Position numbers and translations under genes: made by a program. Shown here in pieces: positions 24,946 to 33,959 of a DNA stretch of 64,000 nucleotides (position 1 is the first letter of the stretch; every line of letters begins with the position of its first letter). The notes below the pieces were generated by a model, which worked only from the letters and a program-made list of their open reading frames with translations, did no database searches and was not told where the DNA came from. The stretch is from Haliea sp964022665 (lineage in GTDB: Bacteria; Pseudomonadota; Gammaproteobacteria; Pseudomonadales; Halieaceae). The DNA lies in NCBI GenBank assembly GCA_964022665.1, contig CAXIDF010000003.1:62001-126000 (forward strand). Reading direction: 5' to 3'.

Positions 24946-26673
24946 ATGGCATTTTCAAAAATCGCAGGCAAGACCCTTCTGGCCGGCAGCTTTCTGCTTG
25001 CAGCTGCCCAATTGCAGGCCGAGCAGTTCGAGCTGCAGATACCCCGATCAGCCCCGGAAGCGGCTTACGATGGCCGACTGATTCTTATTCTGGCGGCGGA
25101 TCACGAGAAGGCCCCGCTGGACCAGGTGAGTGCTGATTTCAACGCAGCACAGATTTTTGGCGTCAACATAGACGGGCTCAAGCGCGGTAAATCCGCCACG
25201 ATAGGCATGGATGTGTTGGGCTTTCCCGCCGTCAGCCTGAAAGATGTGCCCGCCGGTGACTATATGGTGCAGGCAGTTCTGCACAAGTACGACACGTTCA
25301 ACCTGGCCAATGGCAAGACGGTAAAGCTGCCCGCGGCACGCGGCGCCGGCCAGAACTGGCGCAAAGAGCCGGGTAACCTGGTGAGCGAACCGTTCAAGCT
25401 GAGCTTCAACCCGGAAAGTAAAAAAACTGTCGAGGTCAGTCTCAGCGAGGTGAATCCCGCCATCGAGGAGCCCAAAGACACAACGTTTATCCGCCATATC
25501 AAGATCCGCAGCGACATGCTGTCTGAGTTCTGGGGTACCGACGTTTACCTGCGCGCGCACGTTCTGGTGCCGCGAGACTTCGACAAGCATCCGGAAGCGC
25601 GCTTCCCGCTGTCCATTTTCCATGGCCACTTCCCTGCAGATTTCGGTGGGTTCAGCGAGACCCCGCCCGACCCGGACATGGAGTGTGTCTACAGCAAGCG
25701 CTTCGATCTGGACTGCTACAACCGCATTGAGGCGCAGGAAGCCTACGATTTCTACCAGTACTGGATATCTGAAGATGCGCCGCGCATGTTGATCGTGGAG
25801 ATCGACCACAGTAACCCCTATTACGATGACAGCTACGCCGTGAACTCGGCGAATATCGGGCCCTACGGTGACGCTATTACCTACGAGCTGGTGCCGGCTA
25901 TCGAGAAAGAATTCCAGGGGATTGGTGAGGGCTGGTCGCGCTTTGTCTACGGCGGTTCTACCGGCGGGTGGGAAGCGCTCGGTGTACAAATCAAGTACCC
26001 CGATGAATACAACGGTGCCTTTGCGGCCTGCCCCGACCCTATCGACTTTCGCCAGTTCATGACAGTGAACCTGTATGAGGACGATAACGCCTATTACCGT
26101 GAAGGGCCTTTCGCCCGTATCGAGCGTCCTTCACATCGCAACTACCTCGGTCATATTTCCCGGTATATGGAGATGGAAAACCGTTGGGAGCTGGTCCTGG
26201 GAGACAAGACCCGCTCCGGTCAGCAATGGGATGTGTGGGAAGCAGTGTTCTCGCCCAATGGTGACGACGGCTATCCGCAGCGCATCTGGGACAAGCGCAC
26301 CGGTGAAATCAACAAGGACGTGGCGGACTACTGGCGAGAGAACTACGACCTGCGCTACATCATGGAGCGTGACTGGGCCGAGCTCGGGCCCAAGCTGCAG
26401 GGCAAGATCCATATCTACACCGGCGATATGGACAACTACTACCTGAACAACGCCGTTTACCTCACCGAGGACTTCCTGGAGAAGGCAGATCCTCCTTACC
26501 AGGGTGTCGTCGATTACGGAGATCGTGCCGAACACTGCTGGAACGGTGACCACGAGAACCCGAACGCAATATCAAGGCTGCGCTACAACACCTTCTACAC
26601 ACCGCGCATCCTCGAACGAATCAAGGAAGCCGCTCCGCAAGGCGCAGACTTGAAGAGCTGGAGATACAAGTAA
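24946..26673 (+). CDS. Secreted alpha/beta-hydrolase-like protein of unknown substrate
   Basis: A 575-residue exported protein: signal peptide MAFSKIAGKTLLAGSFLLAAAQLQA, a beta-rich N-terminal domain (about 26-190) with a GMDVLGFPAVSLKDVPAGDYMVQAVLHKY segment that looks like an immunoglobulin-like module, then an esterase-like domain. The latter has IFHGHFPADFGG, a nucleophile elbow YGGSTGGWEALG (Ser near 329), a possible acid in YTGDMDNYYL and a His in EHCWNGDH. Enterochelin-esterase-type folds are the nearest visual match. It directly precedes a TonB receptor and a peptidase set, so it may release peptides or ester-linked ligands for import. Confidence 0.75.
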   Translation: MAFSKIAGKTLLAGSFLLAAAQLQAEQFELQIPRSAPEAAYDGRLILILAADHEKAPLDQVSADFNAAQIFGVNIDGLKRGKSATIGMDVLGFPAVSLKDVPAGDYMVQAVLHKYDTFNLANGKTVKLPAARGAGQNWRKEPGNLVSEPFKLSFNPESKKTVEVSLSEVNPAIEEPKDTTFIRHIKIRSDMLSEFWGTDVYLRAHVLVPRDFDKHPEARFPLSIFHGHFPADFGGFSETPPDPDMECVYSKRFDLDCYNRIEAQEAYDFYQYWISEDAPRMLIVEIDHSNPYYDDSYAVNSANIGPYGDAITYELVPAIEKEFQGIGEGWSRFVYGGSTGGWEALGVQIKYPDEYNGAFAACPDPIDFRQFMTVNLYEDDNAYYREGPFARIERPSHRNYLGHISRYMEMENRWELVLGDKTRSGQQWDVWEAVFSPNGDDGYPQRIWDKRTGEINKDVADYWRENYDLRYIMERDWAELGPKLQGKIHIYTGDMDNYYLNNAVYLTEDFLEKADPPYQGVVDYGDRAEHCWNGDHENPNAISRLRYNTFYTPRILERIKEAAPQGADLKSWRYK

Positions 26674-26751
26674 CTAAAACCAGCCAGGAAGACCGTCCGA
26701 AACCGCAGCGTGCCACGCGCTGCATTGCAATTGACATAGGGGATTCATTCA

Positions 26752-29700
26752 ATGAAGAAGCAAAGCAGCGTAACAACGCTGGCCGCCACCACGCTTCTGG
26801 GCGCACTCACAGGCTTGCCTGTGATGGCCCAGAACACGAATGCGCCAGCGCTTGAAGAGGTCGTTGTAACCGGCTCCCGTATTCGTTCTCCGAATGCCGA
26901 AAGCGTGAGCCCGATCACCACAGTGAGCTCGGAAGAGTTCGCTTCCCGTGGCGTTATCAGAACGGAAGATCTGGTTAACGCGTTGCCTCAGGTGTTTGCA
27001 GCACAGGGCTCCAGCGCGTCCAACGAAGCGACCGGCACCGCCCAGGTTGACCTGCGCGGCCTGTCACCAGACCGCACACTGGTGCTGGTGAACGGGCGTC
27101 GTCTGCCTTACGGCTCACCCAAATCGGTTCCCTCGGACCTGAACCAGATTCCATCGTCTCTGATCCAGTCGGTGGAAGTGCTCACCGGCGGTGCGTCGGC
27201 CGTTTACGGCTCTGACGCAATTGCCGGGGTGGTCAACTTCAAGTTGATTGATGACTTTGAAGGCGTCAAATTTTCAGTCAACCTGAACAAGGCGCAACAC
27301 AACAACGATAACGGCACCATGGAGGCCCTCCTCGACTCCAACAATTTTGCCAAACCCAGCGGTTCCGAAACCGACGGTTACGGCCAGGAGTATTCGCTGG
27401 TCATGGGTACCAACATTGAGGATGACCGCGGCAACATCACCGTGTACGCCGGCTATCGTGAGGTTGAGCCCATCCTGCAGAGCGGTCGTGACTACTCCGC
27501 CTGTGCACTGGGTGCTGCCGGCGACGAAGGTGAGCGTTACGTGTGTGGTGGTTCCGGCTTCGCCTTCCCTGCCAACCTGTCCAACACCCTGGGGCTTGAC
27601 GGCGTTCCGACGGGGTTTCGCGTTGATAATGGCCAGTTCGTTGAAGGTAATTCCGTATTCAACTATGCGCCGTTCAACTACTACCAGCGCCCTGACCAGC
27701 GCTATACCGCAGGCGCTTTGGCGCACCTGAAAATCAATGACCATTTTGCGCCTTACATGGAAATGAGCTACATGGATGACCGTTCCACGGCGCAGATCGC
27801 GCCCGGCACGGTATCCGGTGGCATTTTCGGCAGTCGTGGTGGTATCAACTGCGACAACGCCTTGCTGAGTGACCAGCAGGCGGACTTCCTCTGTGGTGCA
27901 GCCGGGCTGTCCACGGGTGGGAATTACGACGCCAGCGGTAATTACCTCGGTCCAGACAGCGTTGCCGAAGGTGTGCTGGTGCGTCGTCGCAACCTCGAGG
28001 GTGGGCCCCGACAGGATGACATCCGCCATGAGAGCTTCCGTATTGTAGTGGGTACCGAAGGCAAGCTGGCCGGTCCGTTTGAATACGACTTCTTCGCCTC
28101 TTACGCCAACGTTTCCTACCGCAGCCGCTTTACTGGCGACGCCAACCGCGTCCGCTTGGGCAACGCGCTCAATGCAGTGATTGACCAACGTACCGGCTCC
28201 TCCACGTTTGGCCAGGCTGTCTGCTCGGTTAACGCCGACGCGGATGCAGGTAACGATGCGCCGGGCTGTTCTCCGCTGGATTACTTTGGTCCTGACGGTG
28301 CGTCGGCGGATGCAACTGCCTATGTGCTCGAAGACAAGGGCATCACTGGTGACACCGCGCTGAAGAACGTTGTGTTCTCGGTGAACGGAGACCTCGGTGA
28401 ATGGGGCATTCAATCGCCCTGGGCCAACTACGGTGTCGGTGTTGCCGCCGGTGCGGAATATCGCGAGAACACGCTGGAGTATGTTCCCGACGAAATCTAC
28501 CAGACTGCCGTAACCCCGGAGCTGCCCATCAGTGGCGATGTGTCGGTCAAGGAAGTCTTTGCCGAGATGAATGTGCCGCTGATTGACGGTGCGCCTTTTG
28601 TCGACATGCTGGCGCTTGAGCTGGCCTATCGTTACTCGGACTACAGCACGGCCTTCGAGACTGACACCTACAAGGTGGGCCTGAACTGGTCACCGGTAGA
28701 AGACGTGCGTTTCCGGGGCAGTTATCAGCGAGCGGTACGGGCTCCCAACGTGGTTGAGCTGTTCTCAACTCAACAGCGTTTTGAAGTTGACCTGACCCAG
28801 AACGCGGATGGTTCCTTTGACCCTTGTTCCGGTGAAAATCCCTTCGCTTCCTTCGAGCAGTGTGCACGCACGGGTGTCACCCAGGCGCAGTACGGCAATA
28901 TTCAGGACAACCCGGCCGGCCAGTTCAATACGCTGGTAGGTGGCAACCTGGACCTCGAGCCTGAAACCGCTGACACTTACTCATTCGGTGTTGTTTACAG
29001 CCCTGAGTTTGTGCCTGGACTGACAGTATCGCTGGATTACTTCGACATCTCTGTTGAAGATCTGGTGGGCAGCGTCAATCCAAATCTGGCACTCAACAGC
29101 TGCCTCGAAACCGGTAGCGCGTACTTCTGTAACCTGATTAACCGCGGTCAGGGCGGCTCGCTGTACCTGTTCGAAGACGGTTACTTCGAGCGCTTCAACA
29201 TCAACACGGGTTCGCTCGACACCACCGGTGTAGACCTGGCCGTAGACTACGGCTTCGATGTCGGCAACATGGGTGATGTGTCCTTGAACTTCGTTGGTAC
29301 CTACCTCGACGAGTTCGTTTCAACACCGCTGCCGAACTCGCCCAGCTCCGATGTTTACGATTGCAAAGGTTTGTACGGCGGCCTGTGTGGACGCCCGCGT
29401 CCTGAGTGGCGTCACAAGATGCGTGCTAACTGGGTGACCCCGTTTGATCTGTCGGTTGCTCTGACGTGGCGCTACATTGCTTCCGTTGATATCGCACAGA
29501 CCAGCTCTCAGCCCGCGTTGAGCGGCAGCTTTGCCAAGGTTAATGAAACCCTGGGTGATCGCAGCTATATCGACCTCTCTGCCGGTTACATGCTGACCGA
29601 AAAGGCCACTATCCGCCTGGGTGTGAACAACCTGTTGGATCGTGACCCACCGCTGACAACCACTGCAGCCATTGAAGATGGCGGCAACGGTAACACCTAC

Positions 29701-29760
29701 CCGCAGTTCTATGATGCGGTTGGCCGTACCCTCTTCATGGGCTTCACTTACGAGCTCTAA
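26752..29760 (+). CDS. TonB-dependent outer-membrane receptor (peptide-island receptor)
   Basis: A 1002-residue receptor with signal peptide, TonB-box/plug start EEVVVTGSRIRSPNAES, plug motifs DLRGLSPDRTLVLVNGRR and SVEVLTGGASAVYGSDAIAGVVNF, and a 22-strand-type barrel ending in the aromatic FMGFTYEL. Paired cysteines in extracellular-loop-like segments (CALGA/CGGSG, CDNAL/CGAAG, CSVNA/CSPLD, CKGLYGGLCG) suggest disulfide-stabilised loops. This subfamily commonly sits beside peptidases in marine gammaproteobacteria. The gene is 78 bases after the esterase-like gene and ends at a strong terminator just before the peptidase genes. Peptide or peptide-conjugate import is the likely role. Confidence 0.95.
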   Translation: MKKQSSVTTLAATTLLGALTGLPVMAQNTNAPALEEVVVTGSRIRSPNAESVSPITTVSSEEFASRGVIRTEDLVNALPQVFAAQGSSASNEATGTAQVDLRGLSPDRTLVLVNGRRLPYGSPKSVPSDLNQIPSSLIQSVEVLTGGASAVYGSDAIAGVVNFKLIDDFEGVKFSVNLNKAQHNNDNGTMEALLDSNNFAKPSGSETDGYGQEYSLVMGTNIEDDRGNITVYAGYREVEPILQSGRDYSACALGAAGDEGERYVCGGSGFAFPANLSNTLGLDGVPTGFRVDNGQFVEGNSVFNYAPFNYYQRPDQRYTAGALAHLKINDHFAPYMEMSYMDDRSTAQIAPGTVSGGIFGSRGGINCDNALLSDQQADFLCGAAGLSTGGNYDASGNYLGPDSVAEGVLVRRRNLEGGPRQDDIRHESFRIVVGTEGKLAGPFEYDFFASYANVSYRSRFTGDANRVRLGNALNAVIDQRTGSSTFGQAVCSVNADADAGNDAPGCSPLDYFGPDGASADATAYVLEDKGITGDTALKNVVFSVNGDLGEWGIQSPWANYGVGVAAGAEYRENTLEYVPDEIYQTAVTPELPISGDVSVKEVFAEMNVPLIDGAPFVDMLALELAYRYSDYSTAFETDTYKVGLNWSPVEDVRFRGSYQRAVRAPNVVELFSTQQRFEVDLTQNADGSFDPCSGENPFASFEQCARTGVTQAQYGNIQDNPAGQFNTLVGGNLDLEPETADTYSFGVVYSPEFVPGLTVSLDYFDISVEDLVGSVNPNLALNSCLETGSAYFCNLINRGQGGSLYLFEDGYFERFNINTGSLDTTGVDLAVDYGFDVGNMGDVSLNFVGTYLDEFVSTPLPNSPSSDVYDCKGLYGGLCGRPRPEWRHKMRANWVTPFDLSVALTWRYIASVDIAQTSSQPALSGSFAKVNETLGDRSYIDLSAGYMLTEKATIRLGVNNLLDRDPPLTTTAAIEDGGNGNTYPQFYDAVGRTLFMGFTYEL

Positions 29761-29784
29761 TCCACCCCGTTTAGAGCCTTTTTG

Positions 29785-29824
29785 GGAGCAGAATGCCTGA
29801 CTGTGCATTCTGCTCCATTTTTTT
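29785..29824 (+). terminator. Strong Rho-independent terminator between receptor and peptidase genes
   Basis: GGAGCAGAATGC (29785-29796) pairs perfectly over 12 bp with GCATTCTGCTCC (29805-29816), loop of eight, followed by A and seven T. Only 24 bases separate the T-run from the next start codon, so the downstream genes must rely on read-through or on a promoter inside the receptor gene. Confidence 0.95.
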
Positions 29825-29848
29825 CACCCACGAATTCAAGGAGCTGTT

Positions 29849-31279
29849 ATGCGTTTCAGCTACCGTCCGATCTACGCGGCTCTGTGCATTGCAATGTCCG
29901 CACTGGCTTTCACTCATGTAACCCAGGCCGCAGTCAGCGAGCAGCAGAAGTCTGCTGCCCAGTCTCTGCTCGAAGAACTGGTTCCCTACCGTACAGCCAA
30001 AGGCTATGGTCAGGTGCCGGCCATGATTGATGTTCTCGAAGAGAAGCTGCTTGCTGCAGGATTCCCCGCCGAGGATATCGTCCGCGTACCGCTCGATATC
30101 GAGGGCGAGCCCACCAGCGGGTTGATTGTGCGTTTTCCCGCCGCAGGTGTGAGCAAGCAGGCGCCGGTCGCCTTTCTTGCACACATGGATGTGGTAGATG
30201 CACTGCCTGAAAACTGGGAGCTGGATCCCTTTGTTCCACAAATCAAGGATGGCTACCTTTACGGCCGTGGTACACAGGACAACAAGTTCGGTGTTGCACT
30301 GCTGGTTTCAACTTTCGCCAACCTGAAAGCGTCCGGCTTCGAGCCTGAACGAGACCTGGTGCTGGCATTCTCGGGTGACGAGGAAACCGGCATGTTGACG
30401 ACGCGCAAGATTCTGCAACATCCATATGTGCGTGATGCCGAGTATGCCCTGAATTCCGATGCGGGCGGCGGCACCATGACACGCGACGGCAAGGCCGTGG
30501 CTTTCTCCATGCAGGCGGCAGAAAAAATCTTCGCAACTTTCGCGATTTCAACCAAGAACCCGGGTGGTCACAGTTCCGTGCCGCAGCCGGAGAACGCCAT
30601 CTACGACCTCGCGCGGGCGCTGGTGCGCGTCGAAGGCGTGGCGTTTCCGGTACAGTTCAACGAGATTACACGCTCCATGGCTCAAGCCGTCGCGGAGCGC
30701 GAAGGCGGTGAGGTGGCGAAAGCACTGAATACGCTCTTACAGAGCGCTGCCGATGAGCAAGCCATTGCGGTGATGAAGCGCTACCCGCAGTTCTCCAACA
30801 TGCTCTGGACAACGTGTGTGGCGACCATGCTGAAGGCAGGTCACGCCGAAAATGCCTTGCCGCAGGACGCTCGAGCAACGGTCAATTGCCGCATTCTCCC
30901 GGGCACAGGCGGTGTGGCACAGGTGAAATCCACGTTGGTGGAGGCGATCGCCAACGAGGGCGTCACTATCACTCAGGTGGGAGAGTCGGTGGAGAGCCCG
31001 GCATCACCCATTCGGGAAGATATCCTGGCACTTCTGCAGGCAGGTGTGGCGCTGAATTACCCGGGCGTGAACCTGCAGCCCACCATGTCGTCTGGTGGCA
31101 CGGAGGGTCGAGAGTATCGTCGTGCTGGGATCCCTGCTTATGGCGCAGGCAGCCTGGCGTTGGTGCGGCCCGATGACAGCCGTGCGCACGGCACCAATGA
31201 ACGCATTCCCCTGGCCTCGTTCCATAAGGAAATGGATTATTGGGACTACGTTGTACGCCGCGTAGGCAAAGGGGAGTAG
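29849..31279 (+). CDS. M20-family zinc peptidase, secreted
   Basis: A 476-residue metallopeptidase with signal peptide (cleavage near THVTQAA). All co-catalytic zinc ligands are visible: His and Asp in FLAHMDVVD, bridging Asp in GRGTQDNKFG, catalytic Glu pair in SGDEETG, Asp in ALNSDAGGG and the late His in SRAHGTNER. The dimerisation domain with NPGGHSSVP is intact. It should cleave N- or C-terminal residues from imported peptides in the periplasm. The ribosome-binding site AAGGAG precedes the ATG. It is the first gene of a peptidase operon with three further signal-bearing M24 peptidases and one Tat-type M24 peptidase. Confidence 0.93.
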   Translation: MRFSYRPIYAALCIAMSALAFTHVTQAAVSEQQKSAAQSLLEELVPYRTAKGYGQVPAMIDVLEEKLLAAGFPAEDIVRVPLDIEGEPTSGLIVRFPAAGVSKQAPVAFLAHMDVVDALPENWELDPFVPQIKDGYLYGRGTQDNKFGVALLVSTFANLKASGFEPERDLVLAFSGDEETGMLTTRKILQHPYVRDAEYALNSDAGGGTMTRDGKAVAFSMQAAEKIFATFAISTKNPGGHSSVPQPENAIYDLARALVRVEGVAFPVQFNEITRSMAQAVAEREGGEVAKALNTLLQSAADEQAIAVMKRYPQFSNMLWTTCVATMLKAGHAENALPQDARATVNCRILPGTGGVAQVKSTLVEAIANEGVTITQVGESVESPASPIREDILALLQAGVALNYPGVNLQPTMSSGGTEGREYRRAGIPAYGAGSLALVRPDDSRAHGTNERIPLASFHKEMDYWDYVVRRVGKGE

Positions 31280-31281
31280 CG

Positions 31282-32565
31282 ATGGAAATGCCCTCCCGCC
31301 GTCATTTTCTTCAGGCCGGTGCGGCCCTGGCGCTGGCCGGCGGCAGCGCCGGCGCGCTGAGCGCTACATCGCCCGCCCCACGCGGCCCTACTTCGAGTGC
31401 GTTGGACAAGCTGCAGCCTATCACCGGTGCTGCGCAGTTTATTACAGCGGCCGAACGCAAAGCCCGGCGGGACAAGTTGCGCGCCAGTATGCGCAAGCAG
31501 GGTCATGACGCTGTCGTGATTGAACCTGGCACGACGCTTACCTATTTCACCAACGTGCAGTGGTGGATCAGCGAGCGCCTGACTGCGGTGGTCATACCCG
31601 CGGAGGGCGACATGATGTTTGTCACGCCGTCTTTCGAGGAAAGTCGCCTCAAGGAGTTGCTGGAAACATCGGCGGATGTGCTTACCTGGGAGGAGGATCA
31701 GGACCCGTTTGCACTGGTCGCGGCCTGGCTCAAGCAGAAAGGTGTGCATGAAGGGACGGTTGCTTTAGACGAGTCCGTACGCCATTTCGTGGCACATGAA
31801 TTGGCGCTGGCGGCTCCGGGTATCTCCATTACGTCCGCGCGTACCGAGGTGAACGATTGCCGCGTCATCAAATCTGCCGCCGAGATTGCGCTGATGCAGC
31901 TGGCCAGTGATATCACTATCGCGGCTTACAGTGCTGTGTACCCGTTGGTGGAGCGGGGAATGGATCGCAACGACGTCATCAATCTCATGTATCAGGCGCA
32001 AACCCGCCTGGGTGCCGATATGCCCTCTGGCGGCGCGCAGATTGGCAAGGGCAGTGCGCTGCCGCACGGTTCCACCGTGCCGGAGTATGTGGACGAGGGC
32101 GTGGTGGTGCTGATGGATTTCGGTTGCACCATTGGTGGTTACCGGTCCGATATCTCCCGAACGTTTGTGTATGGTGAGGCCGATGCTGCGCAACGCCTAC
32201 TCTGGAAGCATGTGCGTGAGGGGCAGGAGGTCGCATTCGCCGCGGCACAAGCGGGCACAGCAGCAGGTGCGGTAGACGTTGCCGTGCGCCAGTACTACGA
32301 AAAGCTGGGTTATGGTCCGGGCTACCGCTTGCCCGGCCTGTCGCACCGAACCGGGCACGGGATTGGCATGGATGTACATGAACCGATCAACTTCGTCCGC
32401 AATGAGACAACGCCGTTGGCACCAGGTATGTGCCTTTCCAACGAGCCGGGCCTTTATATTCCCGGCAGCTACGGTGTGCGCCTCGAAGATTGCCTGTACA
32501 TCACCGAGCAGGGGCCCCGCTGGTTCTCCCAGCCACCCACATCTATTTCGCAACCAATGAGCTGA
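31282..32565 (+). CDS. M24-family aminopeptidase P/proline dipeptidase, Tat-type signal
   Basis: A 427-residue M24 pita-bread metallopeptidase. The N-terminus MEMPSRRHFLQAGAALALAGG is a twin-arginine-like signal. Metal ligands are complete: Asp/Asp in MDFGCTIGGYRSDISRTF, His in HRTGHGIGMDVHE, Glu in LSNEPGLYI and Glu in RLEDCLYIT. It should remove an N-terminal residue before proline or split Xaa-Pro dipeptides. ATG 31282 lies two bases after the M20 stop with GGGGAG upstream. It belongs to a different M24 branch from the three genes that follow. Confidence 0.93.
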   Translation: MEMPSRRHFLQAGAALALAGGSAGALSATSPAPRGPTSSALDKLQPITGAAQFITAAERKARRDKLRASMRKQGHDAVVIEPGTTLTYFTNVQWWISERLTAVVIPAEGDMMFVTPSFEESRLKELLETSADVLTWEEDQDPFALVAAWLKQKGVHEGTVALDESVRHFVAHELALAAPGISITSARTEVNDCRVIKSAAEIALMQLASDITIAAYSAVYPLVERGMDRNDVINLMYQAQTRLGADMPSGGAQIGKGSALPHGSTVPEYVDEGVVVLMDFGCTIGGYRSDISRTFVYGEADAAQRLLWKHVREGQEVAFAAAQAGTAAGAVDVAVRQYYEKLGYGPGYRLPGLSHRTGHGIGMDVHEPINFVRNETTPLAPGMCLSNEPGLYIPGSYGVRLEDCLYITEQGPRWFSQPPTSISQPMS

Positions 32566-32588
32566 GTGTTTTGCCAGCGGAGAACAGT

Positions 32589-33956
32589 ATGAAACTGTCG
32601 CACCATAAACTGACCGCAGCGGTACTGCTGTGCTGCGCGCTGGGCCTGAGTGGCCAAAGTGGCGCGGCGGAACCGAAGCAGAGTGAAGTAAGTATGCGTC
32701 CGGCTTTGCCGACGATTCTATCCCTGCGTGAGCAGGCCGCGGTTCACGATGCTGCGTTGCGCGAACGCTTTGAAACCGTATTGCCGGCACTCATGCGTGA
32801 AAACAACGTTGCCATGTGGGTGATCATTGCCCGTGAGTACAACGAGGACCCGGTAATTACCACCATGCTGGACGCGCGCAACATGCGCGCTCGCCGCCGT
32901 ACCATTCTCGTGTACACCGACCCGGGCCCCGGGCAGCCTATCGAACGACTGGTTATCAGCAAGCACGGCATGAACGGTTTGTTCGAGCCGGTTTGGGACA
33001 TGGAGGCGGAGCCCGACCAGTGGCGTCGGCTTGGGCAGATTATTGCAGAGCGCGACCCCGCGTCGATCGCGATCAACACCTCGCATCTGAACGCTTTCGC
33101 TGACGGCTTGACGCATACGCAGTACAGCGCGTTCATGGCCGCCCTGCCGCCGGGCATGGATAGCCGGGTAGTGTCTGCGTATCCGCTGGCCATAGGTTGG
33201 CTGGAAACCCGTACGCCGGGTGAGGTGAAGCGCTATCAACACATTGTACGCGTGGCTCACAGCATTATCGGTGAGGGATTCAGCGCCGATGTGATCGAGC
33301 CCGGCAAGACCACCAACCAGGACCTTGTCTGGTGGTACCGTCAGCGCGTGGCAGATCTTGGCCTGGCGTCGTGGTTTCACCCTTCGGTTGAGATTACCCG
33401 CGAGGGTGTTGACGGTGTGCTACGCGGCGAAGATGCCATTATCGAGCGCGGTGATATGTTGCGCGTCGACTTTGGTATCGTCTACATGGGATACAGCACG
33501 GACACGCAGCATGTCGCCTATGTGCTGAAGCGCGGCGAAACTGCAGCTCCAGCCGGTTTGCGCGCGGGTCTGGCGGCTAACAACCGTGTGCAGGATGCGT
33601 TGACTTCGTCATTCGCGAGCGGTCGGTCTGGCAACGAGACCTTGCGCCTCGCGCGCGAGAAAGCCATCGCCGAAGGCCTGCGACCGACCATTTACACACA
33701 CCCGATCGGCTATCACGGCCACGGCGCCGGTGCTTCCATCGGACTGTCGGAAAATCAGGTCCACGTGCCCAACGGTGAGTATCCAGTGCGGGCCAATACA
33801 GCGTGGTCTATTGAGCTCAAGACTGCCGAGCCGGTGGCGGAATGGGGTGGTCAAATGGTGGACTTCAAATCCGAGGAAGACGCTTTTTTTGACGGCAAAA
33901 CCGTACGTTATATCGATGGCCGCCAGACGAAATTCCATCTGATCGAGGCGCGCTAA
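32589..33956 (+). CDS. M24-family metallopeptidase, exported, paralogue 1 of 3
   Basis: A 455-residue exported M24 protein: signal peptide ending near SGAAE, a creatinase-type N-domain (MWVIIAREYNEDPVITTML), then the catalytic domain with Asp/Asp in RVDFGIVYMGYSTDTQH, His in YHGHGAG, Glu in WSIELK and Glu in SEEDAFF. The triple of this gene and the next two shares the unusual IAREYNEDPV, VWWYRQ-like, IYTHPIGYHGHGAG and YIDGRQT signatures, so they arose by tandem duplication. Peptide or prolidase-like activity is inferred. Confidence 0.9.
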   Translation: MKLSHHKLTAAVLLCCALGLSGQSGAAEPKQSEVSMRPALPTILSLREQAAVHDAALRERFETVLPALMRENNVAMWVIIAREYNEDPVITTMLDARNMRARRRTILVYTDPGPGQPIERLVISKHGMNGLFEPVWDMEAEPDQWRRLGQIIAERDPASIAINTSHLNAFADGLTHTQYSAFMAALPPGMDSRVVSAYPLAIGWLETRTPGEVKRYQHIVRVAHSIIGEGFSADVIEPGKTTNQDLVWWYRQRVADLGLASWFHPSVEITREGVDGVLRGEDAIIERGDMLRVDFGIVYMGYSTDTQHVAYVLKRGETAAPAGLRAGLAANNRVQDALTSSFASGRSGNETLRLAREKAIAEGLRPTIYTHPIGYHGHGAGASIGLSENQVHVPNGEYPVRANTAWSIELKTAEPVAEWGGQMVDFKSEEDAFFDGKTVRYIDGRQTKFHLIEAR

Positions 33957-33959
33957 CTG

